Part shown: positions 25,062 through 36,646 of the stretch, piece after piece
How positions within the stretch are numbered: position 1 is the first letter of the stretch
Layout: each line of letters begins with the position of its first letter
Assembly (NCBI GenBank): GCA_015680685.1
Contig: MNCI01027502.1
Location: 534,086 to 598,085, forward strand
DNA: 64,000 nt
Direction: 5' to 3'
From: Gnetum montanum
Taxonomy: Eukaryota > Streptophyta > Gnetopsida > Gnetales > Gnetaceae
The notes under the pieces: model-generated
What the model was told of the DNA's origin: nothing
Databases searched by the model: none
What the model saw: only the letters and a program-made list of their open reading frames with translations
Position numbers and translations under genes: made by a program

Positions 25062-27852
25062 TCATGTAGTTCCTGGTGGTGGTGGCTCCTCCATGGGTGC
25101 TTTCCCCTTGTCACGTGATCCAAGCTTTGAAGGTTCATGACACTGAAGAATAGCCTGGAGCTTCTCCTCTTCGGTCCGAGGGTCTTGTGCCGTCCATGCT
25201 GATGCTCCGATGTTTGATGGAGTCGGCACTTCCCACGGACAGGGTAGTTACGGGAACATCTGATTAGCTTTGACGTACCATGCTGCGAACACCCATCATT
25301 CCTCTTTGTAGGCTTTGGCTCTGTCTTTATATTCGTGAAGTTCTGTTAGCTATCGAGCCAAGTCGGTTGCCACATCTTTCTATCCTTGGTAGCTTTCTTT
25401 TACCACCGCGAGTTCAGAATTTGCAACATCTAATTTTTCAGCCAACTTCTTTCGCTCTACAAATTCTACTTCATATTTGATGTAGGTGGAAGCTACCTGC
25501 TGCTCGAGCTCTGACCTCGGGTGTCCTGTTGTTAACATGGCCAGGTTGGCATATCGAAGGTTAGCATATCGAAGGTTGGTATTCAGTTAAGTCCTGGATC
25601 TACAAGTCCCGGTTCTTAATTTCCACCTAGTGAGCATAGGCATAAGTGTCCACAATGGCCCCTCAATTAGTGTGTTGGGCACTGATGCTATTGATTTGAG
25701 CTTTGGCCATATGGATCTTCTTCTCCAGGATCTGTTTATACATCCCCACCTGATCACGGAAGTGCTCCTTCAGCTTCTCATGTCGTTTAGCCTCATTCTG
25801 CCACGCACTAATCTCGATGGTTGATTTCTGTCGAATAATGCGCACCTCCTCCATTAAGAGGGTTTGATTTTCTCTGGCTAAATGGCTTACATCTTGGTTG
25901 AATCGAATGAATTGTTCTCACAGCCGATGAAAGTGCTCATCGAGAACATTCTTTTGCTTCTCCACAAAAGTCAACCGAAGGTTATCTGCAACCAACTGCT
26001 TATTTTCTTCTTACAAGGCCTTGAGACCCTTAAGATGCGCATGAGTTTGCGCCTTTGCTGCGGAGGCATCCCAAGTGGCCGTCTCCTTTTCTTCGGCCAC
26101 CTTCTTATTTTCTGCAATTAACTTGGTTAGTTGTTCGGTTTTAAAATTGTCCAACTGGTCTGCGGGAACCAATCGCAAGGGATCCCACTATGCTGCTTGT
26201 AAGGCGATGAGCTGCTCTTGTAGTTTCTGCACTTCAGCCTCAGCATGCTCAGCCCTTACTTCTGATATGACCAGTTTCCCCTTTGTCAAAATGAGGTCCG
26301 ACTAAATTGTTGTTACATCCTGGGGGATGTCAAACAGGGACGTTAAAACTTGTCCTATTTGAAGCAATCTATCCAATACATCCTCATGTTCAGTAGAAGT
26401 CATTGAGGTGCCGGCAATGGTTTGAGCATCCTGTGCTCTTGAAAGATCTTCCGGTGGCACAATAGGTACATTAAAAGACTCTTTGATGTGACCAGTGACC
26501 ACCTCAGCTGCTCCCGCAGCATCCTGGTGTTGCATGACCACCACCGTGGCCCCTTCACCAATCTCTAACTGAACTTGGAAAGATGCCGCGTTTCCAGAGA
26601 TTTGTTGTGACCATCTGCTTTCCCCTCCTCCTGTTTGCATTGACAACTCATCCCTTGTATGATCTATTGAAATCATAGGTTGGTTGGCATCATCGATGAC
26701 ACGGAAGAGATTGGCATCATCACGACTTCCCCAACTGACCGTCTCAGCAATGGCCCTCAAATGGCTCATCGATGATCTATAGTCTTGCGGCGGCGGCTGA
26801 TCCTGGCCTGTACCAGGTTCTGCTTCTTGTTGTTGGCTAGGACCTGTGGCTGGAGGTTGACTGGGTCCTGCAAGCTGAGTTGCAGGGGTTTTAGTTACTT
26901 GTTCTTCATCTTCTTCATTTGGTCCCAACTCTTCGCCAGTGCTCTTTCTTGGAGCTGGTGCCTTTAACAATTCAACATAAGAAGCATTTTGGGCTTTTCG
27001 AAGGACATCATTTGTATATCCCTAAATCCTAGCTCGACGGCACAGTTTTCTGATAAGACAGGGAAAAGGGAGTGCCATTTTTCTTATCTTCCATTCTTCA
27101 AATTGCCTTAGGATCTCCGTCAAATATAGATGAGGAAGGTTAGCGTTAACCTTTCCCATCAACACTGCACATCCTCTTGCCACATACATTGATATTCTTT
27201 TTAAGCCTTTTGTGGGGAAGAGGTGATAGGTTCTGATTTTGAAATAAACTCGCTCTTCCATGGTCAGCTCACCAAAAGCCTTATCTATGCCATAAGCCCT
27301 TTCTAGCCAATCCTTTCGCACATCAGGGTTTGATCGGGTGGATAACCGAGCAACGTGGGGGCCTGAATTTGGAAGGTTTCACACTTCCGAAATATCCTGT
27401 GCAGAAAAATCCACTGTCACACCACTAATGTTTACCGTGGTGCCTTGCTCCTTATTGTGCCAAAATAGGTACGTTTCTCCTAAGTACCAGGCACCTTGTT
27501 CAGAGAGGATGGGCCATAAGGGAGACCCTTTGAGATGATCCCTAATAGCCTCAGGAGCGAACTCTGCAAAAGATTCGAAGTTGAGTTCCACAATCACTAA
27601 AGCGATTTTGGACTTCGTGTGGATAGCCTGAACACATTCTGGGGGCAACGTGAGTTGTTTTCCCAGTTCAGGTGCAACTGCTCCTCTTTCTACCTGCCCG
27701 GATCATCTGGTAGGAGGTTCCTCTTGATGGATGCTGAATGAATGCACCTCCTATTCATTATGTTGTCTGGCAGGGACTTGCCTTTGACCTCTCCTCTGTT
27801 GTTTTGCTCCACCTTGGGTCAGACTCTTCTTCTGGGTGCATTTCGGGGCTAT
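25062..27852 (-). pseudogene. Element B extra ORF: plant-transposon-domain plus coiled-coil protein
   Basis: A frame of about 930 codons in the env-like position (after gag, before the PPT). The start codon equivalent to C's ATGGCC reads ATAGCC here (27850-27852), just after a splice-acceptor-like TTGCAG. The N-terminal half (27648-27020) has YLGETYLFWHNKEQ, VTVDFSAQDISEVLNLP, YHLFPTKGLKR and LPFPCLIRKLCRRA, a pattern like the putative plant transposon protein / ATHILA ORF-1 families. Then comes a Pro/Gln-rich linker (26970-26750), an open stretch (26970-26302, 222 codons) and a long Glu/Lys/Gln-rich region that looks like coiled coil (26300-25300). It ends in a Pro-rich tail with TGA at 25062-25064. 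Several stops (for example near 27030 and 26300) interrupt it. I see no signal peptide or membrane segment, so a true envelope role is not supported. Function unknown. Confidence 0.7.
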
Positions 27853-28294
27853 CTGCAATCACATGGGCCAACATTAGTAAGGTTACGTGCCTTAATTAAA
27901 GATCTTTTATTATTGTGTGATCGTGCCTAAAAATTATAATGATGGGTCCTATGACTTAGGTGGATTTGTGGTTTAATATCCCAGTATACTTAAGGTCATA
28001 TGATTTATGGCACAATTTATCTAAGTGCTAGAAGTAAATACCCTAATTGATGCCCTTTGGGCGATGAAAAATTTCAAAAAAGTTAGGCACTTTTCGGCAA
28101 GTGTCTCTCCCCCACGACTAAACTGAACACTCTGTGTTCAAGCAGGGTCAAACGGAATTCAACTCGGAGTACCAGTGCGCAAGATATAGCTGAAAAAACA
28201 AGGGTCACTCAAGCGCAAGTCGCAGAGAAAAAATTCAAAAACTTCCCCCCCGCGTGAATGGCTAAATGAAGCTAAGTGTTGCGGCGGGGGTTCT

Positions 28295-28352
28295 TATTTA
28301 TAGGAACAAGGGATGCGATATCGCGTACGATACATTGCATACGCGATATCTC
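28295..28352 (-). promoter_or_regulatory. Element B internal promoter-like module
   Basis: On the minus strand a TATAAATA box (28295-28302) is preceded by two GATATC palindromes (GCGATATCGC at 28315-28324 and CGCGATATC at 28342-28350). This is the layout of the LTR U3, about 440 bp upstream of the extra ORF. The same layout occurs in element C. Confidence 0.6.
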
Positions 28353-28668
28353 GTCACCACTAAAGGAAGACACCTGAAAGAGACCAAATTTTTAATGATT
28401 TTTCTTGAAATTAATGTGTAAAATGAGGACATTAGCAAGGATTAATGGATTCAAGGGTAATTACATAAATTCGAGAGGCACTTTGAATGATAAAGATGTG
28501 AATTTAACAATTAAAAATTTGGCGGTTATGAAGAAAAGGGAATGTAATGGAATATTGGAACATTAAAGTTTAGAGGGTTAATAAATGGGAAAAAAATTTA
28601 TGAAAAATTAAGCTGAGGGTCAAAAATTGTGTGTTTTGGCTAGAGAATTAATGAAGATTACAACAAAA

Positions 28669-28749
28669 TTACACAAGTGGGTCCTCCCCAAAGCAGGTTT
28701 CAACCTATTATGCCCTTGTGTAATCACACTTAAAGTGTCCGTGGGCACT
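28669..28749 (-). other. Conserved hairpin module, element B copy
   Basis: Outer stem TTACACAAG (28669-28677) with CTTGTGTAA (28715-28723), inner AGGTT/AACCT, then a second hairpin AGTGTCCGTGGGCACT (28734-28749). Confidence 0.65.
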
Positions 28750-29740
28750 AGAAGGGTTAAATGTAATCTGCACTAACTCCACAAAACACACACATGTAAA
28801 TATCACCGGAATGAGATGAAAATTCTATGCTACACAAGACACGAGCTACAATTACATGAACAGTGAGATGAGACGGAGTAGAGAAAGGGATCGTAGAGAT
28901 CGGGACATGAGGTATCTAACTCAGGGTACAATGAATCCTGCATGTAAAGCATGATTAATGTGTCATTAACCCATCGTTCCAAGATCAGGACCAAGTCCAT
29001 CCTTCTAAACAGTGACATCGCATTGCTTCATCCCATGGTGAACAACTATGAGAGTACCATAACAACAAGGCGTACGATCACTTGGCGTTTAGTACAAGGG
29101 AGGAGTGATTTTTATTTTATGGCACTTCTTTTTTCTTTTCTCTTTCTTCTCTCTTTATTTTGCACTTTACTGAATCTAGAGAAGCCGCCAACCTTCAGGC
29201 ATGGGTGCATGTCTTTCCAGTGGGACCCCCTAGAACAGCTTTTGAATTTTGAGTGCCCTTTTGATTACTCTTACTCCCATTTTTGTTAGATCTAAAAGGA
29301 TCTTAGTACAACCATATTGCATGATAACTCCCACAGATGACACCAAAGAAAATCCACAAGTCCCCTTGATGTAACACCCTAATCATTCCCTCTTGGTCCA
29401 TCCTTCTTCATTCTGGGTACAATGAACACAAAATTAATTTTAAGTCTAAAAATTTCAAGAATATCACTGTACCCAGGAACAGACCCTCTTTATTTATAGA
29501 GTGGATGAATGGATGTAGTGGGCTCACTATTTCAAATAATTGATCACTCATGACTTAATAACATAAAACACATCTCAACCAACGATCCACATGAGTGTTT
29601 TATTCGTAGATGAGATTACTTACAAAAACATGAAAATACAAACACACAAAAAGATAAAACAAAAAGTTGAAAAATGAAAAACTGGAAAACAAAAAGTTGT
29701 AAAATTAAAGAAAATTAAAAATATTTATTAATCCTGCTTG

Positions 29741-31720
29741 TTATTGAAATGGGGGATATCCCCCATAACTAAACGGTTGAGTATGGCAAGGATTAATAAA
29801 TGAAGAATGAGGATCCTTGCATATTGGAATTATTGACACCGGTCCAAACTTATCCCCTTGGATTTTACGCACTTTGTAATAAACACAGTGGGGCACTTCA
29901 TACGATGTAGTTCCTGGATAATGAGTTGACCCACTATGATGGTGGGGACCGTTAGATGGTATGCAAGGATTGGGCTGATGCCTCCCATGGTTGTGTTCAT
30001 TGGGCCTTGTGGTTGTTGGAGTGTTAGTTGGTGGCCCTGATGAAGTTACATGAGGCGTTGGGTTCGAAGGTAAGGGTGCACCACATTGTTGGACTTGTGC
30101 TGGGTTGGAAGATGCAGTGGCCTCAGAATTATGTTGTCCCTTCCTACGGCCATGTTTAAAGAAAGGACATCTCTGTTGTTGAGGAGGCTCTTCACTGCTG
30201 TTAGTAGCAGCAGCACAAGTGTTGTTCATGGGTTGCGGTGGTACAAACACCTTGGGAACAGTTGGTGGCATTGTGGAAGGAGGGAAAGGATAAGAATGTT
30301 GAAAGTTAGGAGGAGGATAAGGTGCACAAGGTGGTGGTTTTGTCGGAGGTATGGGTTGATAATATTGTGGAGAATGTTGTTGTGACGAGATAGAGTATGG
30401 TGGCTCAAATGAAGAAACAGGATGTTGGACGTTATAAGCATTTGGATTCAGAAAATGTGAAGGGTGCCTCCAGTCTAAGGGTGGATTCCCCCATGACTGG
30501 GATTGTTGCCACTGTGGTCTAACACAGTATCTCTGTACGAACTCTGGATGTAACGTGTTTCCCCAATGCTCATGTAGATGTAACAATATGGGGCATTGGC
30601 CCTTGGGGTGATCATACAGGCATATGTTGCATTCATATGTAGGATTGGCAGTTGAGCACTTAGTCCCTTCATTCTTTTTTCCCGAATGTCTATGATTTTG
30701 TCCTGCTTCTTAGGTCGTGAAAACTCTATCTCCAATGTTGTTGATATATTCTCCACACTTTTGATTCATCCATTCCAACATCTTATTAATCTTTGCCTCG
30801 GCTTCTTCCAACAATTGTTGTATTGGCAAAGATGATGTTTCCACCTTGGAATTTGTTGATCTCTCCTTGTTATGTTCATGGACCTTTGTTGAGTTAATAT
30901 TTTGGTCCCGTTGATGTTTTTCAACACTCTCCCATGTAGCTATTTCTCCTTCTTCTTTTGCTACCCACTTAATAAGCTCTTGGATTTGATGGGTTCATAG
31001 GTTGTATAGTTGACCTCGGGCATACGTTCCTAAGGTCCCTCTTGTTTCATTACGTAGCCCATCAATGATATGGTACATTAGCCTTTCCTCGGAAAACCCA
31101 TGGCCTGGACAGTTGTTTAACAGTGAATAATATCTTTCTAAGGCCATGTCCAAGGGTTCATGTTTTTCTTGTTTCCATCCTTGGATTTGTTTCCTCAAGG
31201 CGGACACTCTTGCATAGGTTTGATATTTTTCATTAAAGACCTCTACCATTGTTAACTAGCGTCGTATCGAATTTGGTTTTAACGATCTATACCATACTTT
31301 AGCTTGGTCAACGAGTGTCATAGGAAAGAGCTTCAGTTTTTGCCAACTGTTATCAATGTTATTCCATGTGCAGGCATCGTAGAAGGCTAGTAAATGTTGA
31401 TGCGAATCTAAGTCATAGCCTCCTAAAAATTTGGAAAATTTATTTAAATCGAGCCTGGGTAGTCGGCTCTCTTTACGATGCCTACATGAGATTCGAACAG
31501 CCTCTTGTCTTTGCGTGAAGCTTGCAGTGGCTAGTGGGGGTTCATCGTCATCTTGTAAGTTAGGCTTTCATGCATTATGATGACGTTGTTTTTGTTCATT
31601 CTTATAGGAAACTCCCACTTCAGGTTGTATACTCCAATCTTCATCGTCATATCGTTCGTTGGTTCTCCAATGAACTTCCTCACTAAGTGTGGCGTTATTA
31701 TCATCTTGTAGGAGAGGCAT
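29741..31720 (-). pseudogene. Element B gag
   Basis: Gag of about 660 codons. ATG at 31720 (MPLLQDD) is supported by the same start in element C. The retrotransposon gag domain lies at about 31450-31000: LFPMTLVDQAKVWYRSL, YQTYARVSALRKQIQGWKQ, HEPLDMALERYYSLLNNCPGHGF, MYHIIDGLRNETRGTLG. A Cys/His box CNICLYDHPKGQC (near 30615) is one residue short of the usual C-x2-C-x4-H-x4-C spacing. The C-terminal 281 codons (30586-29741) are open and Pro/Gln/His-rich, ending at the G/C palindrome. Stops in the first two thirds (near 31565, 31255, 31010, 30720) inactivate it. Confidence 0.83.
29751..29768 (-). other. Perfect 18-bp G/C palindrome at the gag 3' end
   Basis: ATGGGGGATATCCCCCAT, a perfect palindrome with a G5 run, overlaps the last gag codons. 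A purine-rich tract (29640-29710) follows on the plus strand. The identical palindrome is in element C. It may be an internal PPT. Confidence 0.7.
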
Positions 31721-31835
31721 TATTGTGTGTGAATTTGTGTGACTTTGTATAATTATTTCTTCTTTCTAAGAGATATATCTTTAAGTTCTTTACAGCAACC
31801 TTGTATGATTTAACTAATCTAGATAACTAGCACCA

Positions 31836-31854
31836 TCCCCGGCAACGGCGCCTA
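31836..31854 (-). promoter_or_regulatory. Element B primer-binding site (tRNA-Asp type)
   Basis: Sense TAGGCGCCGTTGCCGGGGA, directly against the 5' LTR. From GGCGCC onward it is an exact complement of the plant tRNA-Asp 3' end. Confidence 0.9.
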
Positions 31855-32877
31855 TGATGAGTGGCAAGGTATCCCTACACTCAACCATACAAAACGAGCG
31901 TCACACGCGCGATCCAATCGAACTCCGCAGATGGACTAGTTGTGGCACCTAGATAGTTAGCCTTAGGTTGCAGTTCGTTGTCTTCCCATCTAGACTAGTT
32001 TTGCATATGTCACGTATGGTTTAGTCTAGATGAGGTGTATGATGTGTTCTAATTCTAACGCTACTCCTAATGGCAGTGGAAAATAATATTAACTAAGCTA
32101 AGCTAAGAGGGAAAGGGTAAGAAAATCTAATCTAGCCTAAGTGCGACGAGCAACCGATTCCTTGATCAACTGTACACATCTTGGACTTCATGCACGACTG
32201 CCACTGGGACTACCAAGGGTAGGCCTAGGTACGCCACTGGGATTACCAAGCGCAGACCCCAAATACGCCACTGGGTTACCAAGTGTAGATCCCCCTAGCT
32301 ACACCACTGGGCTACCAAGCAGTCACACTTAAATGCTCGTAATCAAGTCGTACTCGTTCCACTTCTAGGAGTTTCAAGGGTGAGAGACTACTCTCGATGA
32401 GTAACCAATTCCTCAACTAGCCGTACACACCCGTAGATGCTCATAGTTAAGTCGTACTCACACCACGCTATGAAAGTAATAAATAACATTAAATAAATAA
32501 CAAATAAATAAACTAAGTGAATGCTGCAATGATGAAGTAATCTCGATCTTTATTGCCGGTCATGTGCGTGTCCAAGTACGGCACACTCGAATAAAGACAC
32601 CGTACAATTACATTCACCACACTGCGGGCAGACACAGGAAAAATTCTAACTCTGGAGGGATCAAACTGCCAGAGCTTCGCTACTCTAAAACTAGGATCCC
32701 CAAACAAGGGAGAGCCGCCTCTTATTTATAGACATGGCGGCGGACTGCGATATCGCGTACACAATATCGTAGGGAAGGACGCGATATCGTGTACGCGATA
32801 TCGCGGGCGATGCGATATCGCGTCGGCTGCGATATCGCGTACGCGATATCGCAGCCGACGCAAACCGCATCTCATCA
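31855..32877 (-). repeat. Element B 5' LTR (1023 bp)
   Basis: Ends TGATGA and CTCATCA on the plus strand. It is 83 bp longer than its partner, partly from an extra run of CCACTGGG-TTACCAAG units (32210-32300). The U3 side holds many GCGATATCGC palindromes, including a perfect 42-bp palindrome at 32820-32861. Minus-strand TATA box at 32723-32730. Confidence 0.93.
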
Positions 32878-34346
32878 CTTGGTCTTCTAGGGATATTTGT
32901 ATTTTTTTTGTACCCACTGTACTTATCCAAAAAAGTATAGTAGCGATACCCTATAATGGTGTCTAAGACTTGGTCAACGAATGGCAATGGAAAGTGGTCC
33001 TTGAATGTTGCCATGTTTAGTAGCCTGAAATCTATGCACACTCTGCATTTGCCTTCCTTTTTGGGCACTATAACTAAGGGGCTAACCCATTCGCTATCAA
33101 AAATGGGGTATATGAACCCAGTTTTTAGAAGCTATTCAATTTCTTCCTTAACTACTTGCTTCAGCTTTAGGTTCAATCACCTCTATGGTTGTCTTCGAGG
33201 CTTAATGGAGGGGTCGATGTAAATCCTATGTTGGCATATCGTAGGATCTATTCTAGTTAATTTGGGATATGACCAAGCGAAGACTTTTGACCATTTATTT
33301 ATTACCTTCAACAATCTCTCATTTTGTTGAGGAGCAAGCATAGTGTTAATAATTACCAGTTTTCCATTTTTAAGAAATGTGTATTCCATACCGATGGGCA
33401 ATGGTTTTAGCTCAAGGGGCTCTTGCTTAAATTTCTCAAGGATTTCCAGCTTTCCCTAGTTGATATTTTCAAGGCTAAGACTTGGAAGTTGGTGGTGGAC
33501 TTGCTCTAATGCATCTATGCTATCAATGTAAGTACAAGTCAAACCCTTAGTTGGTTTCATGCATATCATTGAACTACTTTCTTGATTAGCTATTAGCCAC
33601 TGGGTGTCTTCCTATTATGTGGCTACTGCATATAGGTATCTTTGTATGTTGATCACTTGCACACATTGATTGTATGCAGGCAATGTTAAACTTTGCACAA
33701 ACCATGACCTCTGCATGGAATTACACCCTGTGTCACTGTATGTAATGCATGGAACTTTCTTCTTCTTGATCTTTCTGAATGTATTTTCCTTTGATATTTC
33801 TAGGGAAAGATCATAGATTCCTAGGCATGCATCGATGGTGCTTAGCCATGTCCTTCCCATTATGATTAGTAATTCCCCCTTACCATTATTTACTTGAATT
33901 ACTAGGAAGTCAGCTGGGTACAACCACCCACAAATAGTGGTGATAATGTCCTCCACTAGCCCTAATGGGATAGTAATGGACTGGTCAGCCAACTCTAAAT
34001 GGATGTTACTCTTTTTTAGCAAAGGTAGGTTCCAAGCTTTGTACATTTCTTGAGAAATCAAGTTGACACTAGAACCTGAATCCAAAAGAGCATTGCATGG
34101 TTCATTTCCAGTGATTTGTAGATATATCAGAGGACTCCCAAGATCAGATAATTTCCGAAGAAGATGGCTAGCTTTTATCCAATTGCTGATGGAATAAGTT
34201 AACATGATCATATGCATTGAGCATGGTTTTTGAATTGAAGGGAGATCTGAAGCTTCAAGTGATAGTGAGGCAATTGAAGAATCAGTCGCTTGTGGTTGCA
34301 AGGGCTTAGTTGGACTATTGGTTCTAAAGAAATGTCTTTTCTTCAT
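32878..34346 (-). pseudogene. Element E pol, part 1: protease and RT N-terminus
   Basis: Protease at 34346-33615: the active site LLDSGSSVNLI (near 34080) is intact, followed by PLGLVEDIITTICGW and IIMGRTWLSTIDA. RT begins downstream: FAWSYPKLTRIDP (near 33275), a VSPLVIVPKKEGK segment (near 33070), CRVCIDFRLLN, FPLPFVDQVLD and DKYSGY near 32930, the last holding the first catalytic Asp. RT is then cut by insertion B and resumes at 23950. Stops and frameshifts interrupt it, but the protease piece is open for 243 codons. Confidence 0.87.
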
Positions 34347-36646
34347 GCAGTTTTCAAAACCAACAATATTTTAAGGGTTAACAACCCTTGTGGTGTTACG
34401 TTGTTGTGACTAGGAAGGGATTTCACCCTACATAGCTAGAGCAGGTGGTAATGGAGTTAAGGGTGGAAGAGGTATATCCAAATGAGAAGGATGGTATGTT
34501 TGTGGAACATTGCCCCTAGTAGAAGGAGTCCTATAATACTCATGGGCTTGGTAGTGAGGTTGAGGAGTAACATCACTAGTAGAGTCATGTGGAGAGAGTG
34601 GCTGCTACACATAATATCCATATGGGTCAGGTTTCCGGTAAGGATACTGTTGCCTTGGTGGTGGCATTCTCCATGATTGTGGGTACTGCCATTGTTGATA
34701 CTACTCAATCAATTGTGTTAGAGTTCCACTTGGATAATACATTAAGGGCTAGTGAAACTGTCTTGAGTTACCTTAAGGATAAGGTAACCTTCGGGGTGTT
34801 TGCCTTTTGTTTAATCGTGGGTTGAGTGCATACACCCCAGACTCCTATAGATGTGAGGTTAGAGGGAAACATCCCTTAGGATGGTCATATTGGCATAGCT
34901 CGCATCCACTATCATTGTCTATATCTAAATCCACAACTTCTTCGATGATGGCAACTTTGCCCTTACCCTTGTTACATGCATGTTCAATTTCTCTTTTCTT
35001 TCTTTTTTCTTGATCACTACCTTACTCTCTATACTCCTCTACTATTTTAAGAACGGTTTGAAATCTATCATCTAGGGAATCCCACATTTGATCCACCTTT
35101 TCCAATACTTTCGATGCTAATTTTTGGATAGGAAAGGTTTTCTTATTCACCATCTCTTCTAGTGGTGACTTTTCTTCATCCTTACAAAATCTTACTCCCC
35201 TATTTTAGAGGGAAGGATCTATGTTATATTCCTCCACACTCTCTCTTTTCCTTAGCTCACCTTCTTCTTTAGCAACTTGCTCCAATAATCTTTGAACTTG
35301 ATGGTTCCTATGCTCAGATAGCCTCCCTTGGGCATACGTCCCAAGGGTTCTTCACATTTCATGCCTAAGCCCATCTACGAGATGGCCTAGTTGATCCCTT
35401 TTCGAATAACCATGGCGAGGACAATGATGTAATAGTGCATAATATCAGCCCATGGTAGCATCCAATGGTTCATGTCCTCCTTGTTTCTAGCCTTGGATTT
35501 GCTTTCACAGGTTGGACACTCGGGAGTACATTTGGTACTTATCATTGAACAATTCTAACATGGTACTCCACCTACAAATGGATTCTAGTTCTAAGGATCA
35601 GTACCAACTCTCCGCTTCTTTGACTAGTGTCCGTGCGAACAACTTAAGTTTTTGACATTCACTTTTTATGTTTTGTAAGGCACATGCATCATGAAATACT
35701 TGTAGATGATTTTGAGGATCAACATTGTATCCCCCTTCAAATCGTGGGATGTTGTTCATATCTAATCTCTTGATCCTACTATTCTTTTGGTGCCTTGTTG
35801 GGATCCTAATAGCCTCAATTATGTCTAGCATACTTTGAGTAGTGAGTAGGGGTTCATCGTGATCATCTCATATGTGGTGTCTATGATGCCTATGTTGTTT
35901 CCTACTCTCCCTTATTTCACGGTGTGTTTCTCTAGAGTGCCCTCATCCCCTTTCTCGATTGCTTCATCTATGACTCTTGTTTCACTTACCCTTTTTCTCA
36001 TGATCTTTTTTCTTTGTGATTACATCCAGATCCTGAAGGAGAGGGTGAAAGAGATGATGAAGGTGAAGAAGAAGGAAAACCATCATCATGTTGATGCCTA
36101 CTTCCTTCTCTTTGATGGTCACAACCTCAATCATGGTTAGGATCGGAATGTCCATCTTTGCCATGTGCTCGTGTTTCTTTTTTATATCCTTTGTATCTAT
36201 CAGTACCAAAATCTGGGTTATGGATAGCTAAGTAAAGATTCTAATACACACCCCCTTGATCGAAGTCAACGAGAGGAACATCATTGTGTGGGTGGCTGCC
36301 TGAGGTAGGTTCACCACTCTCATTTTCGCTTAGGACATGTGGGACATTCTACGACAACTTTCCCTTCATGGATTCATGATGTCTCTCCTATTGCAAATCC
36401 CTTTGATGTTGTGCCTCTGTGGTTCAGTACTCTCTCAAGTCATGATCATGCATAATGTACTCTACCTATAATTGTTGTATGCTAATTTGTGTGAGATCAC
36501 GAGGAAGCATGCCTAGGATAGAGTAATCAAAAGGTAACACTATGTTACCTTCTAAGTCTCACCAATGTAGTTGTTCATCCTGGTGGAGGATAAAGGTAAA
36601 GTTTGGTACATATTCATCGAGATGAACATATACCACATGAAACTGT
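34347..36646 (-). pseudogene. Element E gag (5' end missing)
   Basis: Gag of the same type as element A's. The N-terminal part lies at 36646-35832, with a His/Ser/Lys-rich segment around 36200-36000. The gag domain is at 35831-35270: IPRFEGGYNVDPQNHLQVF, LVKEAESWY, LELFNDKYQ, HEPLDA, RDQLGHLVDGL, RTLGTYAQGR. A CELCQYDHPKGC box is near 34890 and a Pro/Gln/Tyr-rich tail at 34710-34460. Frameshifts and stops are frequent. The start codon, leader and primer site are not present; the sequence turns into an inverted copy of itself at 36647. Confidence 0.8.

Larger units (their letters stand above)
23951..32877 (-). mobile_element. Element B: non-autonomous Athila-like element with gag and an extra ORF
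   Basis: Minus-strand element inserted into the RT of E. LTRs 23951-24890 and 31855-32877; TSD CTTAG (23946-23950) versus CTTGG (32878-32882). Sense order: 5' LTR, primer site, gag (31720-29741), G/C palindrome and T-rich tract, hairpin module, internal TATA box with GATATC palindromes, extra ORF (27852-25062), PPT, 3' LTR. No protease, RT, RNase H or integrase is present, so mobility would need enzymes from a relative such as E. This resembles the gag-only non-autonomous class called TR-GAG, but with an added ORF. Confidence 0.88.

Noticed and set aside
25062-27852. Calling the B/C extra ORF a true envelope protein
   Set aside because: Position fits, but I see no signal peptide, membrane anchor or furin-like site; sequence pattern fits plant-transposon/ATHILA-ORF1-like proteins better.
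31836-31854. tRNA-like sequence at the LTR borders
   Set aside because: Only the complement of a tRNA 3' end is present (primer-binding site); no tRNA body or anticodon arm.
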